The position numbers and the translations under genes are program-made. The notes below the pieces were generated by a model. That model searched no databases, was not told the origin of the DNA, and saw nothing but the letters and a program-made list of their open reading frames with translations. A stretch of 64,000 nucleotides of DNA. It comes from Marinomonas sp. MED121. GTDB lineage: Bacteria > Pseudomonadota > Gammaproteobacteria > Pseudomonadales > Marinomonadaceae. Positions 37,041 to 46,293 of the stretch are shown piece after piece (position 1 is the first letter of the stretch; every line of letters begins with the position of its first letter). The stretch lies in contig NZ_CH672432.1 of the NCBI RefSeq assembly GCF_000153025.1, positions 137,186 to 201,185 of the forward strand, in the 5' to 3' direction.

Positions 37041-40025
37041 CTAATTAGTAAATCTGCTGGTTGCATTAAAGTAGTGTAACTTACCTTTTTCACTTAAAAA
37101 CTCTTCGGGTTGAATTGAATCAATTTGCTTCTCATCTAAATACTTCACGGCATATTCTTTATAAACACCGTTTTCAACAAATAAATCAAAGAGCTCAGAA
37201 TCAATGTGCTGTTTATCTCGCATTTTGGACATGATAGATAAGGATTGAGACAAGGTATTGGGCTTTTTGTATGGCCTATCATCAGAGGTTAATGCCTCAA
37301 AAATATCGGCAATTGCCATCATTTTCGCTAACGGGGACATCTGCTCTGACGTTAAACCTTTAGGGTATCCTGTACCATCCATTTTTTCATGGTGACCACA
37401 TGCAATCTCAGGGACGTTCTTTAGATGTTTAGGAAAACAAAGTTGCTCCATCATTAAGCTTGATTGCACGATATGTTCATTGATTTTATACCTCTCTTCC
37501 TCATTTAAGGTGCCTTTTTTAACCAGCAAAGAATAAATTTCACCACGGTTGTACATAAGTTCAGGTTGCTTTAAGTTAAAGCCAAGCTTTTTGTGTTGCT
37601 CATGCTCCTTATTATTTTCCCTTAAGATCTTATGCTCTTCTTTATCCGCTAATAAATACTCTTCTGTTGGCAGTTTTGGTGTTGTACCAGATCGTAATTT
37701 GCGAGCTAATTCCACTTGAGATACACCGACACGATCACTTAAAGTGCGGGTCCATTTACGTTTGGAGATTTTTTCAATTTGCTCACAAGTCCAGTTATCC
37801 ATGACGGTGTCACCTTGATTGCACGCGGCAATTAACAAAAACTCTTCATCTATGATTCTTATCTCTTTATCGAACTCATAAGCAAGCTGTTGTGGGTCTT
37901 CACCAGCCAATTGACGCTTATACATATCAAGCTCAACATCTTTTTTAACCAGTTCGAAGCGCATTCGAATTTCATGGATGCGATCATAAATTGTTTCAAG
38001 CTTAGTGGCTTTATCAATGACATATTCTGGTGTCGTTATTTTTCCGCAATCATGCAACCAGGCTGCCACATGAATGGCTTGCTGGGTATTTTTCGTTAAT
38101 TTAAAGTCGGCATAGGGGCCATGACGAGAAACATCTGCCGCTTTAGCAAGCAATTTCATAATTTCAGGGACACGTTTGCAATGCTCAGCGGTATAACTAC
38201 TTTTACCGTCTATTGCGCTAGCAAGTAGCATAATAAACGAATCAAAAAGTGCATCTTGAGATTGAATTAATTGCCTGGTTTCAATAGACAAAGCCGCTTT
38301 TCTTGAAATGGCTTTGATAAAGGCTTGGTGGTGTTCATCCAATGAATGATCCATTAACAGAATAAGGCAGCCAACTAAATTGGTTTTACGATTGAATAAA
38401 GGCACGATTACCAAATTTTGCCAACTGGTATCAAGTTTACCGGATAGAGAATCAATGCCCGTGGTAAAGGTGAAATGTCGATGGGCATCCTTGTTTTGAG
38501 TCAGCTGGATAATTGATTGCTCATTGATCGCTTGCTGAATCGCATCAGGTAAGTTATTACGTTTTAGTGGTACTAATTTGTGATCACGTATTTGTTGCTG
38601 CCCTATGGTAATAATTTGCGGTACTAAAGCTTCCTCAATATCTTGATCTTCTATTAAATAAAGGGCCCCGGCTTTAGCATCACAAATTTGAAGTATTTTC
38701 CCCAATAAGGCCTCCTGCAGGTTTGAAAAGTCCTCTTCTTCTGCCAATAGTTTATTCATTTCCATAAAATGCCTAATGGTGGCATTCATTTTATTCATTG
38801 CATCGCTTAATAAATTTACCTCCTTAACGCTTGATTTATGATTAAAGTCTTTATTGAAATTGAAGGTGCGAATTTGATCTGTTTTTTGAACTAAAGCATA
38901 AATTGGCTTGGCGAGTTTTGATGCTAGTTTATTTGTGAAAACTAAAACGAATGCCAACAAGCCTACCATCCAACTAATACTCTTAATTAAAACAAGGGTG
39001 GCATCTGATAAAAGCTCATTGGTTGGGATGGCGATTACCAAGGTGTATTGACTATTATTCGGAAGACGGATATTCCTCACCATGGAGAACCAGTTTTTAT
39101 GATTAGAGGTCAATTGATACAAGCTATTTTTAGTTTGTTTTGATTGGCTAGACATTAACGCGTCTTCAAGCACCTCGTCTTTTAATAAAGGTAAGCGGAT
39201 CGCTGTATTAGGCGTTAAGTTTGTTAAATGCGTACTAATCGTATTATCCACCGAGGCAATAACACCGTTTCCTCTTGTTAACAAAGCAACCTTTGCGTTT
39301 TCAGTGGTTTTAAAGTCAACTAAGAAGTCGCTTAACTGAGTTAAACTGATGTCTGCGGCTATCACAGCCCTAGTAGAAGATGATTTTTGAGCAATGGTAG
39401 TCCCTATTTCTTTAGTGGTAAAAAACACATAAGGATCAGCAGTAATTGCTTGATTCTGTGACATGGCATCTTGATACCAATGACGTGTTCTAGGGTCAAA
39501 TAATCCATACCTATGCTCAGATTTAACACTGATAAAATTCAGTTTGTTATCGTAATATCGGTACTCCCCCATTGTTTTGCCATTATCTTTTTCTGATATT
39601 TGAATAACATAGCGGGTATTTTCTGGGGCATCATGAAAAGAGGTTCGTTTGCTTTTACTGGGTAGTCGTCTTACAAGGTAAAAATCACCATCATCGTAAG
39701 CGATATAAATTGAGCTAATATTGTTGGATTTGGCGAAGCTGTTAAGTAAAAACTTAAAATGGGGTCGTCTATCTTGGGCATTTAACACGTTGGTAATATC
39801 ATGACTTGCTACCACATCAACTAAAGATTCAGCACTTTCAAATAAATGCGTCGTCTTGTAAGCCGTATCCTCAACAGTAAAGCCAAATGCCTTACTCGTA
39901 AGATCCGTGATGATTTCTTTTGACTGATAATAAAAAAGTGTTGAAAAAACGCTGCCAAGTATCAAAACCAAAAGCGTGAAAGCAAGCGAGATATAAAAGC
40001 GATAGCTGTATCCTAACAATGGCAT
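37041..40025 (-). CDS. Cache-HAMP-GAF-HD-GYP c-di-GMP phosphodiesterase
   Basis: A 994-residue inner-membrane protein. TM1 spans about 10-32, a large periplasmic double Cache sensor about 35-340, TM2 about 345-368, HAMP to about 420 and GAF about 430-590. An HD-GYP catalytic domain spans about 600-960. Catalytic motifs are HDCGK (about 657) and HHEKMDGTGYP (about 878), so metal ligands and the GYP signature are intact. The distance between them, about 220 residues, is far more than the usual 60 or so; the insert is charged and helical. It should hydrolyse c-di-GMP in response to a periplasmic ligand. AGGA precedes the start at good spacing. It is convergent with the barrel gene and near the GGDEF/EAL gene, adding a second c-di-GMP enzyme to the block. 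Confidence 0.92.
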   Translation of the reverse strand: MPLLGYSYRFYISLAFTLLVLILGSVFSTLFYYQSKEIITDLTSKAFGFTVEDTAYKTTHLFESAESLVDVVASHDITNVLNAQDRRPHFKFLLNSFAKSNNISSIYIAYDDGDFYLVRRLPSKSKRTSFHDAPENTRYVIQISEKDNGKTMGEYRYYDNKLNFISVKSEHRYGLFDPRTRHWYQDAMSQNQAITADPYVFFTTKEIGTTIAQKSSSTRAVIAADISLTQLSDFLVDFKTTENAKVALLTRGNGVIASVDNTISTHLTNLTPNTAIRLPLLKDEVLEDALMSSQSKQTKNSLYQLTSNHKNWFSMVRNIRLPNNSQYTLVIAIPTNELLSDATLVLIKSISWMVGLLAFVLVFTNKLASKLAKPIYALVQKTDQIRTFNFNKDFNHKSSVKEVNLLSDAMNKMNATIRHFMEMNKLLAEEEDFSNLQEALLGKILQICDAKAGALYLIEDQDIEEALVPQIITIGQQQIRDHKLVPLKRNNLPDAIQQAINEQSIIQLTQNKDAHRHFTFTTGIDSLSGKLDTSWQNLVIVPLFNRKTNLVGCLILLMDHSLDEHHQAFIKAISRKAALSIETRQLIQSQDALFDSFIMLLASAIDGKSSYTAEHCKRVPEIMKLLAKAADVSRHGPYADFKLTKNTQQAIHVAAWLHDCGKITTPEYVIDKATKLETIYDRIHEIRMRFELVKKDVELDMYKRQLAGEDPQQLAYEFDKEIRIIDEEFLLIAACNQGDTVMDNWTCEQIEKISKRKWTRTLSDRVGVSQVELARKLRSGTTPKLPTEEYLLADKEEHKILRENNKEHEQHKKLGFNLKQPELMYNRGEIYSLLVKKGTLNEEERYKINEHIVQSSLMMEQLCFPKHLKNVPEIACGHHEKMDGTGYPKGLTSEQMSPLAKMMAIADIFEALTSDDRPYKKPNTLSQSLSIMSKMRDKQHIDSELFDLFVENGVYKEYAVKYLDEKQIDSIQPEEFLSEKGKLHYFNATSRFTN

Positions 40026-40328
40026 ATGGATGTCCTTTCCAAACCTTATAAAGCATGTTTATTAGTACGTTTTTTAATTGTCATGGGCGTAATCATGCCC
40101 AAATTTGACGTTAGTATAGATAGAAAACACTAAAAACGGGGAAGTAAATAATGTTAGTTTATGTCGAACAAAACTAGGGAAGCGGCGAATAATGCCTCTC
40201 GCCTCAGCAGGTGGATAAAAACACTCTTGCAAGTTTATGCAAATGAAAGTGTATTTAGCATTATTCATCACCTCTTCTTTAAGCTAAAATATTAGCTAAA
40301 ATCTTGTTTAATATGAATATTTAGCATT
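40026..40328. other. Divergent spacer between HD-GYP and recombinase genes
   Basis: 303 bases with no convincing gene; a 65-codon frame on the minus strand has neither a ribosome site nor protein-like composition. It contains the repeats described at 40252-40330 next to the recombinase start. Confidence 0.6.
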
Positions 40329-40330
40329 AT
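40252..40330. repeat. 13-bp direct repeats and inverted repeat at the recombinase start
   Basis: TATTTAGCATTAT occurs perfectly at 40252-40264 and again at 40318-40330, where it covers the first two bases of the recombinase start codon. Between them, AGCTAA-AATA-TTAGCT (40282-40297) is a 6-bp inverted repeat, which also gives two direct AGCTAAAAT copies. It is a candidate binding or crossover site for the recombinase itself. Confidence 0.75.
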
Positions 40331-41576
40331 GAATTCGACAGCCTTAATCGATAATTTAGAACACTTACCTAACCCTTTCATGCAATTTGAAAGTGTTAAA
40401 GCCATGTTGATTAATGACTGGCCGCAACTTGCTAAAGTAGATTATCAAAGAGATTTACAACTGGCTTTGTGTTTCATTTATAGCTATAACGGCTCGCAAG
40501 CCACCTTTAACTCCTATCGAAGAGAAGTTGAACGCCTACTTTTATGGGCTTGGCTCATTAAAAAAAGCCCTTGTACACACTTAAGACGAGATGAAATTGA
40601 AGAGTTCATACATTTTTGTATAAAACCGCCCAGAGAATGGATCGGCATTAAAAATGTTGCTCGCTTTAAAAACAAACAAGGTGGACGTGTTGCCAATAAA
40701 GAGTGGCGCCCTTTTGTCGCCCATGTGAGCAAATTGAAATTTAAAGAAGGCGAAGCCCCTGAGCATAAATCTCACAACCTCTCTCAAGCCGCGATTCGTG
40801 CAACCTTCTCAATCCTTTCATCCTATTATGGTTTTTTAATCCAAGAAGATGCCGTTCAACAAAACCCTGTGGCACTCATTAGGCAAAAAAGTAAATTTGT
40901 CAAAAAAGAAGTAACACGGCGCCAGGTACGTAGAATTTCAAATTTACAATGGGATTATGTGATTGAAACAGCAGAAATATTGGCAGAAGAAGATGCCAAT
41001 ATGCACGAAAGAACCTTATTTATCATGAATGCCTTACTTGGCATGTATCTTCGAATTTCAGAGTTAGTGGCTGACGAACGATCTGCTCCTATTATGGGAG
41101 ACTTTATTAAAGATAATGATGATAACTGGTGGTTAAAAGTCTTGTCTAAAGGGAACAAGGAACGTCTAGTGGCGGTTTCTGATGAAATGCTTAGCGCTTT
41201 AAAACGTTATCGCGAGTTTAGACAGCTACCTTCTTTACCTACTATTGCAGAGCAAACAGCCCTTATCCCTAAAAATCGTGGGCAAGGTGCGATGACAAGT
41301 ACAAGGCAAATTCGAAATATTGTGCAATTCTGTTTTGATTCGGCTTATCAGAGGATGGTAGAAGATGGCATGAAAACGGATGCTGAAGATTTACGTGTGG
41401 CGACAGTCCATTGGCTTAGGCACACGGGGATTTCTGAAGATGTTAAGTTTCGACCCAAAGAACATGTGCGTGAAGATGCAGGACATGCCAGTATGGCCAC
41501 AACAGATAGGTATATCGATACTGAATACCGAGAACGCCATGCTAGCGGTAAGAAAAAAGCCCTTCGACCAAAATAA
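40329..41576 (+). CDS. Tyrosine site-specific recombinase (integrase family)
   Basis: A 415-residue DNA recombinase of the phage integrase / XerC class. An N-terminal core-binding (SAM-like) region spans about 50-190. The catalytic domain follows, with all key residues visible: Arg in YLRISEL, Lys in SKGNKERL, His-x-x-Arg in HWLRHTG, His in DAGHAS and nucleophile Tyr in TDRYID. It is longer than XerC/XerD (about 300 residues), with extra sequence between motifs. It has no neighbouring excisionase, phage, integron cassette or tRNA gene, so it is an orphan; the flanking genes on both sides are ordinary chromosomal functions. The 13-bp repeat at its start codon may be its own site. Its stop lies within a hairpin terminator shared with moaE. 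Confidence 0.9.
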   Translation: MNSTALIDNLEHLPNPFMQFESVKAMLINDWPQLAKVDYQRDLQLALCFIYSYNGSQATFNSYRREVERLLLWAWLIKKSPCTHLRRDEIEEFIHFCIKPPREWIGIKNVARFKNKQGGRVANKEWRPFVAHVSKLKFKEGEAPEHKSHNLSQAAIRATFSILSSYYGFLIQEDAVQQNPVALIRQKSKFVKKEVTRRQVRRISNLQWDYVIETAEILAEEDANMHERTLFIMNALLGMYLRISELVADERSAPIMGDFIKDNDDNWWLKVLSKGNKERLVAVSDEMLSALKRYREFRQLPSLPTIAEQTALIPKNRGQGAMTSTRQIRNIVQFCFDSAYQRMVEDGMKTDAEDLRVATVHWLRHTGISEDVKFRPKEHVREDAGHASMATTDRYIDTEYRERHASGKKKALRPK

Positions 41577-41587
41577 TCAAAGGGCTT
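41556..41587. terminator. Two-way hairpin terminator, recombinase / moaE
   Basis: AAAGCCCTT (41556-41564) pairs with AAGGGCTTT (41579-41587) around a 14-nt loop, and overlaps the recombinase stop codon. With A-rich and T-rich edges it can serve both convergent genes. Confidence 0.7.
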
Positions 41588-41617
41588 TAATCCAACATTT
41601 AGTGTCTTGAAGCGAGT

Positions 41618-42073
41618 TTATGACCAGCGTTCTAAGCTTTGCTCATCACTTTCTTTAGCACAAACCCATTCGCCTTTACCTGACTGAATTTCCTTTTTCC
41701 AAAAAGCCGCCCTGCTTTTGAGGTAATCCATCACAAAATCACAGGCAAGAAATGCCTCTGCCCGATGAGAGCTGCTTACCCCCACAAAAACGATTTGATC
41801 TAGTACTTTTATCTGGCCCACTCTATGCACGACCTGAACATCATGTAGGTCCCATCTTTTGTGGGCTTCATCAACAATTTGCTGAAGATTGTGCTCTGTC
41901 ATACCAGGGTAATGTTCTAGTTCAAACAGTGCCTCATCTGTATTTTGAGCGTCATTTTCGTTGAAATCTCTGACTCTGCCAACAAACATGGCAACCGCAC
42001 CCGTTTGATTATTATCACATAATGCTTGATATAACTGGTCAACTGAGAAATCATCTTGCTGAACTTTAATCAT
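41618..42073 (-). CDS. moaE: Molybdopterin synthase large subunit MoaE
   Basis: A 151-residue cytosolic protein. With MoaD it converts cyclic pyranopterin monophosphate to molybdopterin by inserting two sulfurs. Family landmarks are GAVAMFVGRVRD near residue 30, LELEHYPGMTE, VVHRVGQIKVLD, VGVSSSHRAEAFLAC and the catalytic Lys region KSRAAFWKKE. Length is normal. It follows moaD by one base in the order moaC-moaD-moaE, so it is the last gene of this short operon. moaA and moaB are not in view. The modABC molybdate importer is about 17 kb away. Confidence 0.97.
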   Translation of the reverse strand: MIKVQQDDFSVDQLYQALCDNNQTGAVAMFVGRVRDFNENDAQNTDEALFELEHYPGMTEHNLQQIVDEAHKRWDLHDVQVVHRVGQIKVLDQIVFVGVSSSHRAEAFLACDFVMDYLKSRAAFWKKEIQSGKGEWVCAKESDEQSLERWS

Positions 42074-42074
42074 C

Positions 42075-42332
42075 TTACCCCCCAGTCACCGGCGGGAAAA
42101 AGGCAACCTCTTTTACTAGTGCAGCATCAACCTTACTGCTAGGCCTAGCAAAGTTAAAATCAATAGATGCTTGGATACCCTCTGCAAATAATGGGTCAGG
42201 ATTACTTATTTTTTTGCCGATCAACTGCTTAATTTCTTCAATTGTCATGACTTTATCAAGGGTTAAGGTTAAACCATCAATTCCCACAGCTTCTCTTAAA
42301 GAGGCAAAAAATACGACCTTTAATTCATGCAT
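42075..42332 (-). CDS. moaD: Molybdopterin synthase sulfur carrier MoaD
   Basis: An 85-residue ubiquitin-fold sulfur carrier ending in the Gly-Gly tail (PPVTGG) that carries the thiocarboxylate used by MoaE. The start at 42332 ([17 protein letters not shown]) is chosen over an upstream in-frame codon at 42353: it fits the family N-terminus, follows a GGAG site within the end of moaC, and overlaps the moaC stop by 8 bases, so the two genes are translationally coupled. Confidence 0.95.
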   Translation of the reverse strand: MHELKVVFFASLREAVGIDGLTLTLDKVMTIEEIKQLIGKKISNPDPLFAEGIQASIDFNFARPSSKVDAALVKEVAFFPPVTGG

Positions 42333-42807
42333 CACTTTTACTCCAGTCACCACTCTTACCGCCTGTTTTTTCTAGCAGGCCAATTTCTTTTACAAGAATC
42401 CCTTTGTCTACCGCTTTACACATATCATATAAAGTCAATGCAGTAACTGAAGCACCTGTTAAGGCTTCCATTTCAACTCCAGTTTTGCCACTTAATTTAC
42501 ACGTACATAAAACCCTTAATTGAGTCTTTGAAATGACATCGATCTCAACACTCACTTTTGTCAGCATTAAAGGATGGCACAAAGGAATAAGATCGGCTGT
42601 TTTTTTACAGGCCTGAATCCCGGCGATACGAGCAGTAGCGATTACATCACCTTTTGGTAAACCACCTTCGATTACTTTGCTTAAAGTGCTAGGTAACATT
42701 TCAATAATGGCCTGTGCGGTTGCACTACGGTGAGAAATATTTTTATCAGAAACATCAACCATATGCGCATGGCCAGCATGGTCTAGATGAGTCAGCTTAT
42801 CAGTCAT
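42325..42807 (-). CDS. moaC: Cyclic pyranopterin monophosphate synthase MoaC
   Basis: A 160-residue enzyme that completes conversion of the GTP-derived MoaA product to cyclic pyranopterin monophosphate. Diagnostic segments are [43 protein letters not shown] and [20 protein letters not shown], followed by KAVDK. Length and motifs are normal. It is the first gene of moaC-moaD-moaE. The 143 bases upstream hold a 7-bp hairpin (AGCGTAG / CTACGCT, about 42894-42912), but I cannot match it to the Moco riboswitch. Confidence 0.97.
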   Translation of the reverse strand: MTDKLTHLDHAGHAHMVDVSDKNISHRSATAQAIIEMLPSTLSKVIEGGLPKGDVIATARIAGIQACKKTADLIPLCHPLMLTKVSVEIDVISKTQLRVLCTCKLSGKTGVEMEALTGASVTALTLYDMCKAVDKGILVKEIGLLEKTGGKSGDWSKSDA

Positions 42808-42950
42808 TAAGCTTTCCTTTGTACATTAAGGTAAATCAGGCATAATATTGTTTGTTTTCAAATAGAAGACAAACTCAAGAATTTGGAAAAGCGTAGGATG
42901 CCATTGCTACGCTCCTGTGAACAGCTTTTTGGAAAACTTTTAATTTCAAA

Positions 42951-44249
42951 ATGAGTTTATTAGACGATTATCACTTATTAGAACTAGATCCTAATGCCAC
43001 AGAGCAAGATGCGAAAGCCGCTTATCGCAGACTAGCACGTCTTTATCATCCTGATAAAAACCCGACTACTGATACCACAGAGCATTTTCAGCGCCTCCAA
43101 GATGCTTATCAAAGCGTACTTTCCTCCATGAGACAAGGTGCAATTGTCCAAGATTGGCACAAATACGAATTTGCCAATGACAAAGTTAGCCCGAACAACC
43201 AAGACAATGATGAGATACAAAGGGCTTATATTAAAGAAAGTCAGCGGGCTTATGATGATATGAGGCGTAAGAATGCATCTCATGAAAGAGCAAAAGAAGC
43301 GGCCCTTAGAAGCGCCCGCAGTAAATACAAAGAAAAGAACGCTAAAAAAATTTATGAAGATGCATTAAAAGCAAGCCAAAACAATTTTTCCGAGTCCATA
43401 TTGGATTCAGACATAGAAGCAAGCAACCAGGCAAATGAACCTGTTATTGATCCCAGTCTATTCCGCTCCTTTGAGAAAAATTTCAACGAATCCAACCCAG
43501 ATTTAGCCCCCAATCACGTCTCTCAATCTGAATCGTCGGTTTTCAAACGTGTTTTCCTATCGGTGAGTTATATAGTGGTATTTGCCATGGGGGTATATAG
43601 CACACTTTATTGGCAAGACATTGAATCAGATCAGGCTCAAGCGGATACGTTTAAGGAGAGTATTCCTTTTATTGCGGGCCTTTACCCCCAGTTTAGAAAT
43701 GGTGTTAATTACAGTTTTAAAAACACCCCTCTCTTTACAACACCAGATACCCAAGCCAGTGAAATAGCCATGATTCCAGCTTTAACGGATGTCGTGGTAA
43801 CCAATAATTCTAAGCCAAATTGGCTCGCTATTCATTATCAGGATCAAGCCGGCTGGGTGAGAGAAGAACACCTCGGTTTTGGCAGCATTGCAGCCGCAAA
43901 CACCAGCAAGTGTTTAGGGAATCCTGGCCTAGCGCCCGAAAACGGCAGCCTGTTAGGCGGTTTCGAGCCTAAAGGAACGAGCCGCTTAAGGCTATTAAAT
44001 AAGCTGAATAGTCATGGACTTCTGAGCTTTGAATCATACGATGGGTTAGCCCCTTTTACCCTCTATTTAAAAGCTGGACAATCATTTGCGGCAAACTTCA
44101 TTCCTAAAGGCCGTTATCGCTTGGTATTACATACAGGATCCTTGTATCATGGCGCCTGCCAACAATTCTTGTTTAATCAATCCAGCACCATAGTCATGGA
44201 TCAGGTTGATTTTGCCAGCACAGAGCTTTCGCTTACCTTGGCACTTTGA
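42951..44249 (+). CDS. Membrane-anchored J-domain protein with bacterial SH3 domain
   Basis: A 432-residue protein. An N-terminal J domain (about 5-65) has the HPD motif in YHPDKN, the element that stimulates Hsp70 ATPase. A long charged helical stretch follows (about 80-150), then one membrane segment at about 205-225 (FLSVSYIVVFAMGVYS). The far side carries an SH3b-like domain (about 250-315: LFTTPDTQASEIAMIPALTDVVV split, then WLAIHYQDQAGWVREEHL) and a C-terminal beta-rich section. The J domain should lie in the cytoplasm and the SH3 part in the periplasm. It may recruit an Hsp70 to the envelope; two unusual Hsp70-like proteins are encoded 3-8 kb away. It is divergent from moaC and 42 bases before trmJ. 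Confidence 0.85.
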   Translation: MSLLDDYHLLELDPNATEQDAKAAYRRLARLYHPDKNPTTDTTEHFQRLQDAYQSVLSSMRQGAIVQDWHKYEFANDKVSPNNQDNDEIQRAYIKESQRAYDDMRRKNASHERAKEAALRSARSKYKEKNAKKIYEDALKASQNNFSESILDSDIEASNQANEPVIDPSLFRSFEKNFNESNPDLAPNHVSQSESSVFKRVFLSVSYIVVFAMGVYSTLYWQDIESDQAQADTFKESIPFIAGLYPQFRNGVNYSFKNTPLFTTPDTQASEIAMIPALTDVVVTNNSKPNWLAIHYQDQAGWVREEHLGFGSIAAANTSKCLGNPGLAPENGSLLGGFEPKGTSRLRLLNKLNSHGLLSFESYDGLAPFTLYLKAGQSFAANFIPKGRYRLVLHTGSLYHGACQQFLFNQSSTIVMDQVDFASTELSLTLAL

Positions 44250-44291
44250 CAAAGTTTTTAATTTTAAAGATAAAGAAGACAGATAATTTCT

Positions 44292-45035
44292 ATGCTAAGT
44301 AACATTCGTATCGTTCTAATAAACACTTTCCATCCGGGTAATGTTGGCGCAATTGCAAGAGCCATGAAAAACATGGGGTTATCAAACTTATACCTAGTAG
44401 ACCCAAATGATTACCCTTCTGAGGAAGCAACCAGCCGAGCTGCCGGTGCTGTCGATTTATTAGAAAATGCGACTATTGTAGAAACCTTTGAAGAAGCCAT
44501 AGCAGATTGTAGTCTTGTTGTTGGTACCAGTGCTCGTCATAGAACCTTTCAACTTCCTATCATGAATGCAAGAGAGTGTGCCGAATCAGCGGTTATTGAG
44601 GCAACAAATCAACCCATTGCGATTGTTTTTGGCCGAGAGAAAACCGGCTTGTTAAACGATGAGATAGCCCAGTGTCATCGTCAGGTCTATATCGATGCCA
44701 ATGACGAATACCCTGTATTGAATATCTCTCAAGCAGTGCAGATTGTTGCCTATGAAATTTGGATGGCTAGTCAAAATAAATCGGCTAACACAGATGTTGA
44801 AGTTGCAGAATACCCTCGTAAAGGCGACATGGATTTATTTCATACCCATCTTGAAGAAACCCTATATGACATTAACTTTGTGATTAAAAATCACCCTGGC
44901 AAAGTTTTAGAAAAACTACAGCGTTTCTTTAATCGCTCAAGACCTGAAAAAAGTGAATTGGGTATTTTAAGAGGTGTTCTTGCAGCAGTACAAAGAGAGA
45001 CTGAAAAAGCACGATCACCTAAACAAGATGACTAG
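44292..45035 (+). CDS. trmJ: tRNA (cytidine/uridine-32-2'-O)-methyltransferase TrmJ
   Basis: A 247-residue SPOUT-class enzyme that methylates the ribose of position 32 in certain tRNAs with S-adenosylmethionine. Visible landmarks are IRIVLINTFHPGNVGAIARA, AMKNMGL, GTSARHRTF, IVFGREKTGL (knot motif) and YPVLNISQAVQIVAYE. A C-terminal helical extension is present as in E. coli TrmJ. Length is normal. It follows the J-domain gene in the same direction and ends before a strong two-way terminator. Confidence 0.95.
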   Translation: MLSNIRIVLINTFHPGNVGAIARAMKNMGLSNLYLVDPNDYPSEEATSRAAGAVDLLENATIVETFEEAIADCSLVVGTSARHRTFQLPIMNARECAESAVIEATNQPIAIVFGREKTGLLNDEIAQCHRQVYIDANDEYPVLNISQAVQIVAYEIWMASQNKSANTDVEVAEYPRKGDMDLFHTHLEETLYDINFVIKNHPGKVLEKLQRFFNRSRPEKSELGILRGVLAAVQRETEKARSPKQDD

Positions 45036-45048
45036 TCAGAGTTAACAT

Positions 45049-45080
45049 AAAAAAGGCCTAACCATTGTTAGGCCTTTTTT
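45049..45080. terminator. Strong two-way terminator, trmJ / carboxypeptidase
   Basis: AAAAAAGGCCTAAC and GTTAGGCCTTTTTT form a perfect 14-bp stem with a 4-nt loop, flanked by A6 and T6. It lies 14 bases after trmJ and about 30 bases beyond the end of the convergent carboxypeptidase gene, so it can stop transcription in both directions. Confidence 0.95.
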
Positions 45081-45108
45081 TATCTTCAAACTAAGTGTGT
45101 TGCTCTAT

Positions 45109-46254
45109 TTATTTCATACCAGGCCCATTTACAACCTGATAAATAGGATATAGAACATCTGCTCCCAATATTTTTGACCTTTCAGGAGACCAACCCACTT
45201 CAGGATCAGGTAAAAGCTCATTATCTTTAAATGGCATTTCTAGCGTTAGGGATAAACATTTATAGGTTTCCCCTACCCATTTAGCAGCGACTTTTAACGT
45301 GTCATCACCAAAGTGTGCCGCTTCATAACCCTGTTTGGTTTGAAAATCAGGGCTAACGGCTAATAAGGTGCCGCAAAAAAGTGATTCCATATCAGCCATG
45401 CGTTGATCAAATGAAGGGATTTGGCTACAGCCATCGATAAAGTTAACAGGTAGCTCTTCATCGCCATGGATGTCTAAGAAAAGATCCACACCGACTTCGG
45501 CCATTTTGTTTTGCACAGCTAAAACTTCGGGGCTCATCTCTTCACTGGGCGACAACCACTCGCGGTTCAAATTAACCCCTTTAGAATTCACCCTTAAATT
45601 ACCATGTACACCGCCGTCTGGGTTCATATTAGGCACCACATAAAAACGGCAGTTATTTAACAAAGCGCGCGAAATAGGATGCGATTCATCAAATAGACGC
45701 TCTAAAAGCCCTTCAATAAACCATTGAGCCATGGTTTCACCTGGATGTTGACGCCCAATTATCCAGATGTTTTTAGCACTAGCTTGATTACGGCCAATTT
45801 CTAATAAGCTAATGTCACGACCTTCGGCGGTTGTTCCTAAATCATGATTAATACAGTAATCATTAGAACTGGACCACGCCAACATATCGAGATGACGTTC
45901 ATAGGAATAAGGCGCAAAATAGGCATAATATAAACTGTCTTTTTCAGGGGTATGCTGAATAATTAATTTGCCATCTTTATATTCAGTGGGCACTCTAAAC
46001 CAATATTCTCTGTCATAAGAAGCGACCGCTTGATAATCATACCAGCCGTCTTTATAGGCAGCGTCACTGGCATTTTCAAATGTAATTGTACAATTTTCGC
46101 CCATCACGCCTTGTAAACGAAAATAAAACCATTGCAGGAAATTAGAGTTTGTATCTTTTGGTATATTTACTCTAATATTGTCCGGTTCGTTGGCTTCAAT
46201 CAGACTAATGTTTCCGCCATCGAAGGCACTGCTGATTTTTATTCGGCTGCTCAT
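45109..46254 (-). CDS. M14 zinc carboxypeptidase, cytosolic carboxypeptidase (CCP) type
   Basis: About 381 residues. An N-terminal beta-sandwich (1-120) typical of the CCP/Nna1 subfamily precedes the M14 peptidase domain. Zinc ligands are seen in RQHPGETM (His and Glu, about 168-173) and DIHGDEE (His, about 262). Substrate-binding residues are in NPDGG and LNREW, and the catalytic Glu is in LTLEMPFKD. Eukaryotic CCPs trim glutamate from tubulin tails; bacterial members act in the cytoplasm on unknown peptides. There is no signal peptide. The ATG at 46254 is preferred to a GTG at 46263, since GAGAG sits eight bases ahead. It is divergent from the acidic unknown gene across about 40 bases. Confidence 0.9.
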   Translation of the reverse strand: MSSRIKISSAFDGGNISLIEANEPDNIRVNIPKDTNSNFLQWFYFRLQGVMGENCTITFENASDAAYKDGWYDYQAVASYDREYWFRVPTEYKDGKLIIQHTPEKDSLYYAYFAPYSYERHLDMLAWSSSNDYCINHDLGTTAEGRDISLLEIGRNQASAKNIWIIGRQHPGETMAQWFIEGLLERLFDESHPISRALLNNCRFYVVPNMNPDGGVHGNLRVNSKGVNLNREWLSPSEEMSPEVLAVQNKMAEVGVDLFLDIHGDEELPVNFIDGCSQIPSFDQRMADMESLFCGTLLAVSPDFQTKQGYEAAHFGDDTLKVAAKWVGETYKCLSLTLEMPFKDNELLPDPEVGWSPERSKILGADVLYPIYQVVNGPGMK

Positions 46255-46293
46255 CCTAACCACTCTCTAAATTTTGGTATGTAATTCATTGAT

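Noticed and set aside
40074..40271. 65-codon minus-strand frame upstream of the recombinase
   Set aside because: It has no ribosome site and an odd composition, and it overlaps the repeat-bearing control region. It looks like chance.
42808..42950. Possible molybdenum-cofactor riboswitch upstream of moaC
   Set aside because: Only one 7-bp hairpin is seen. The multi-stem Moco fold could not be recognised, and the hairpin may serve the divergent gene.
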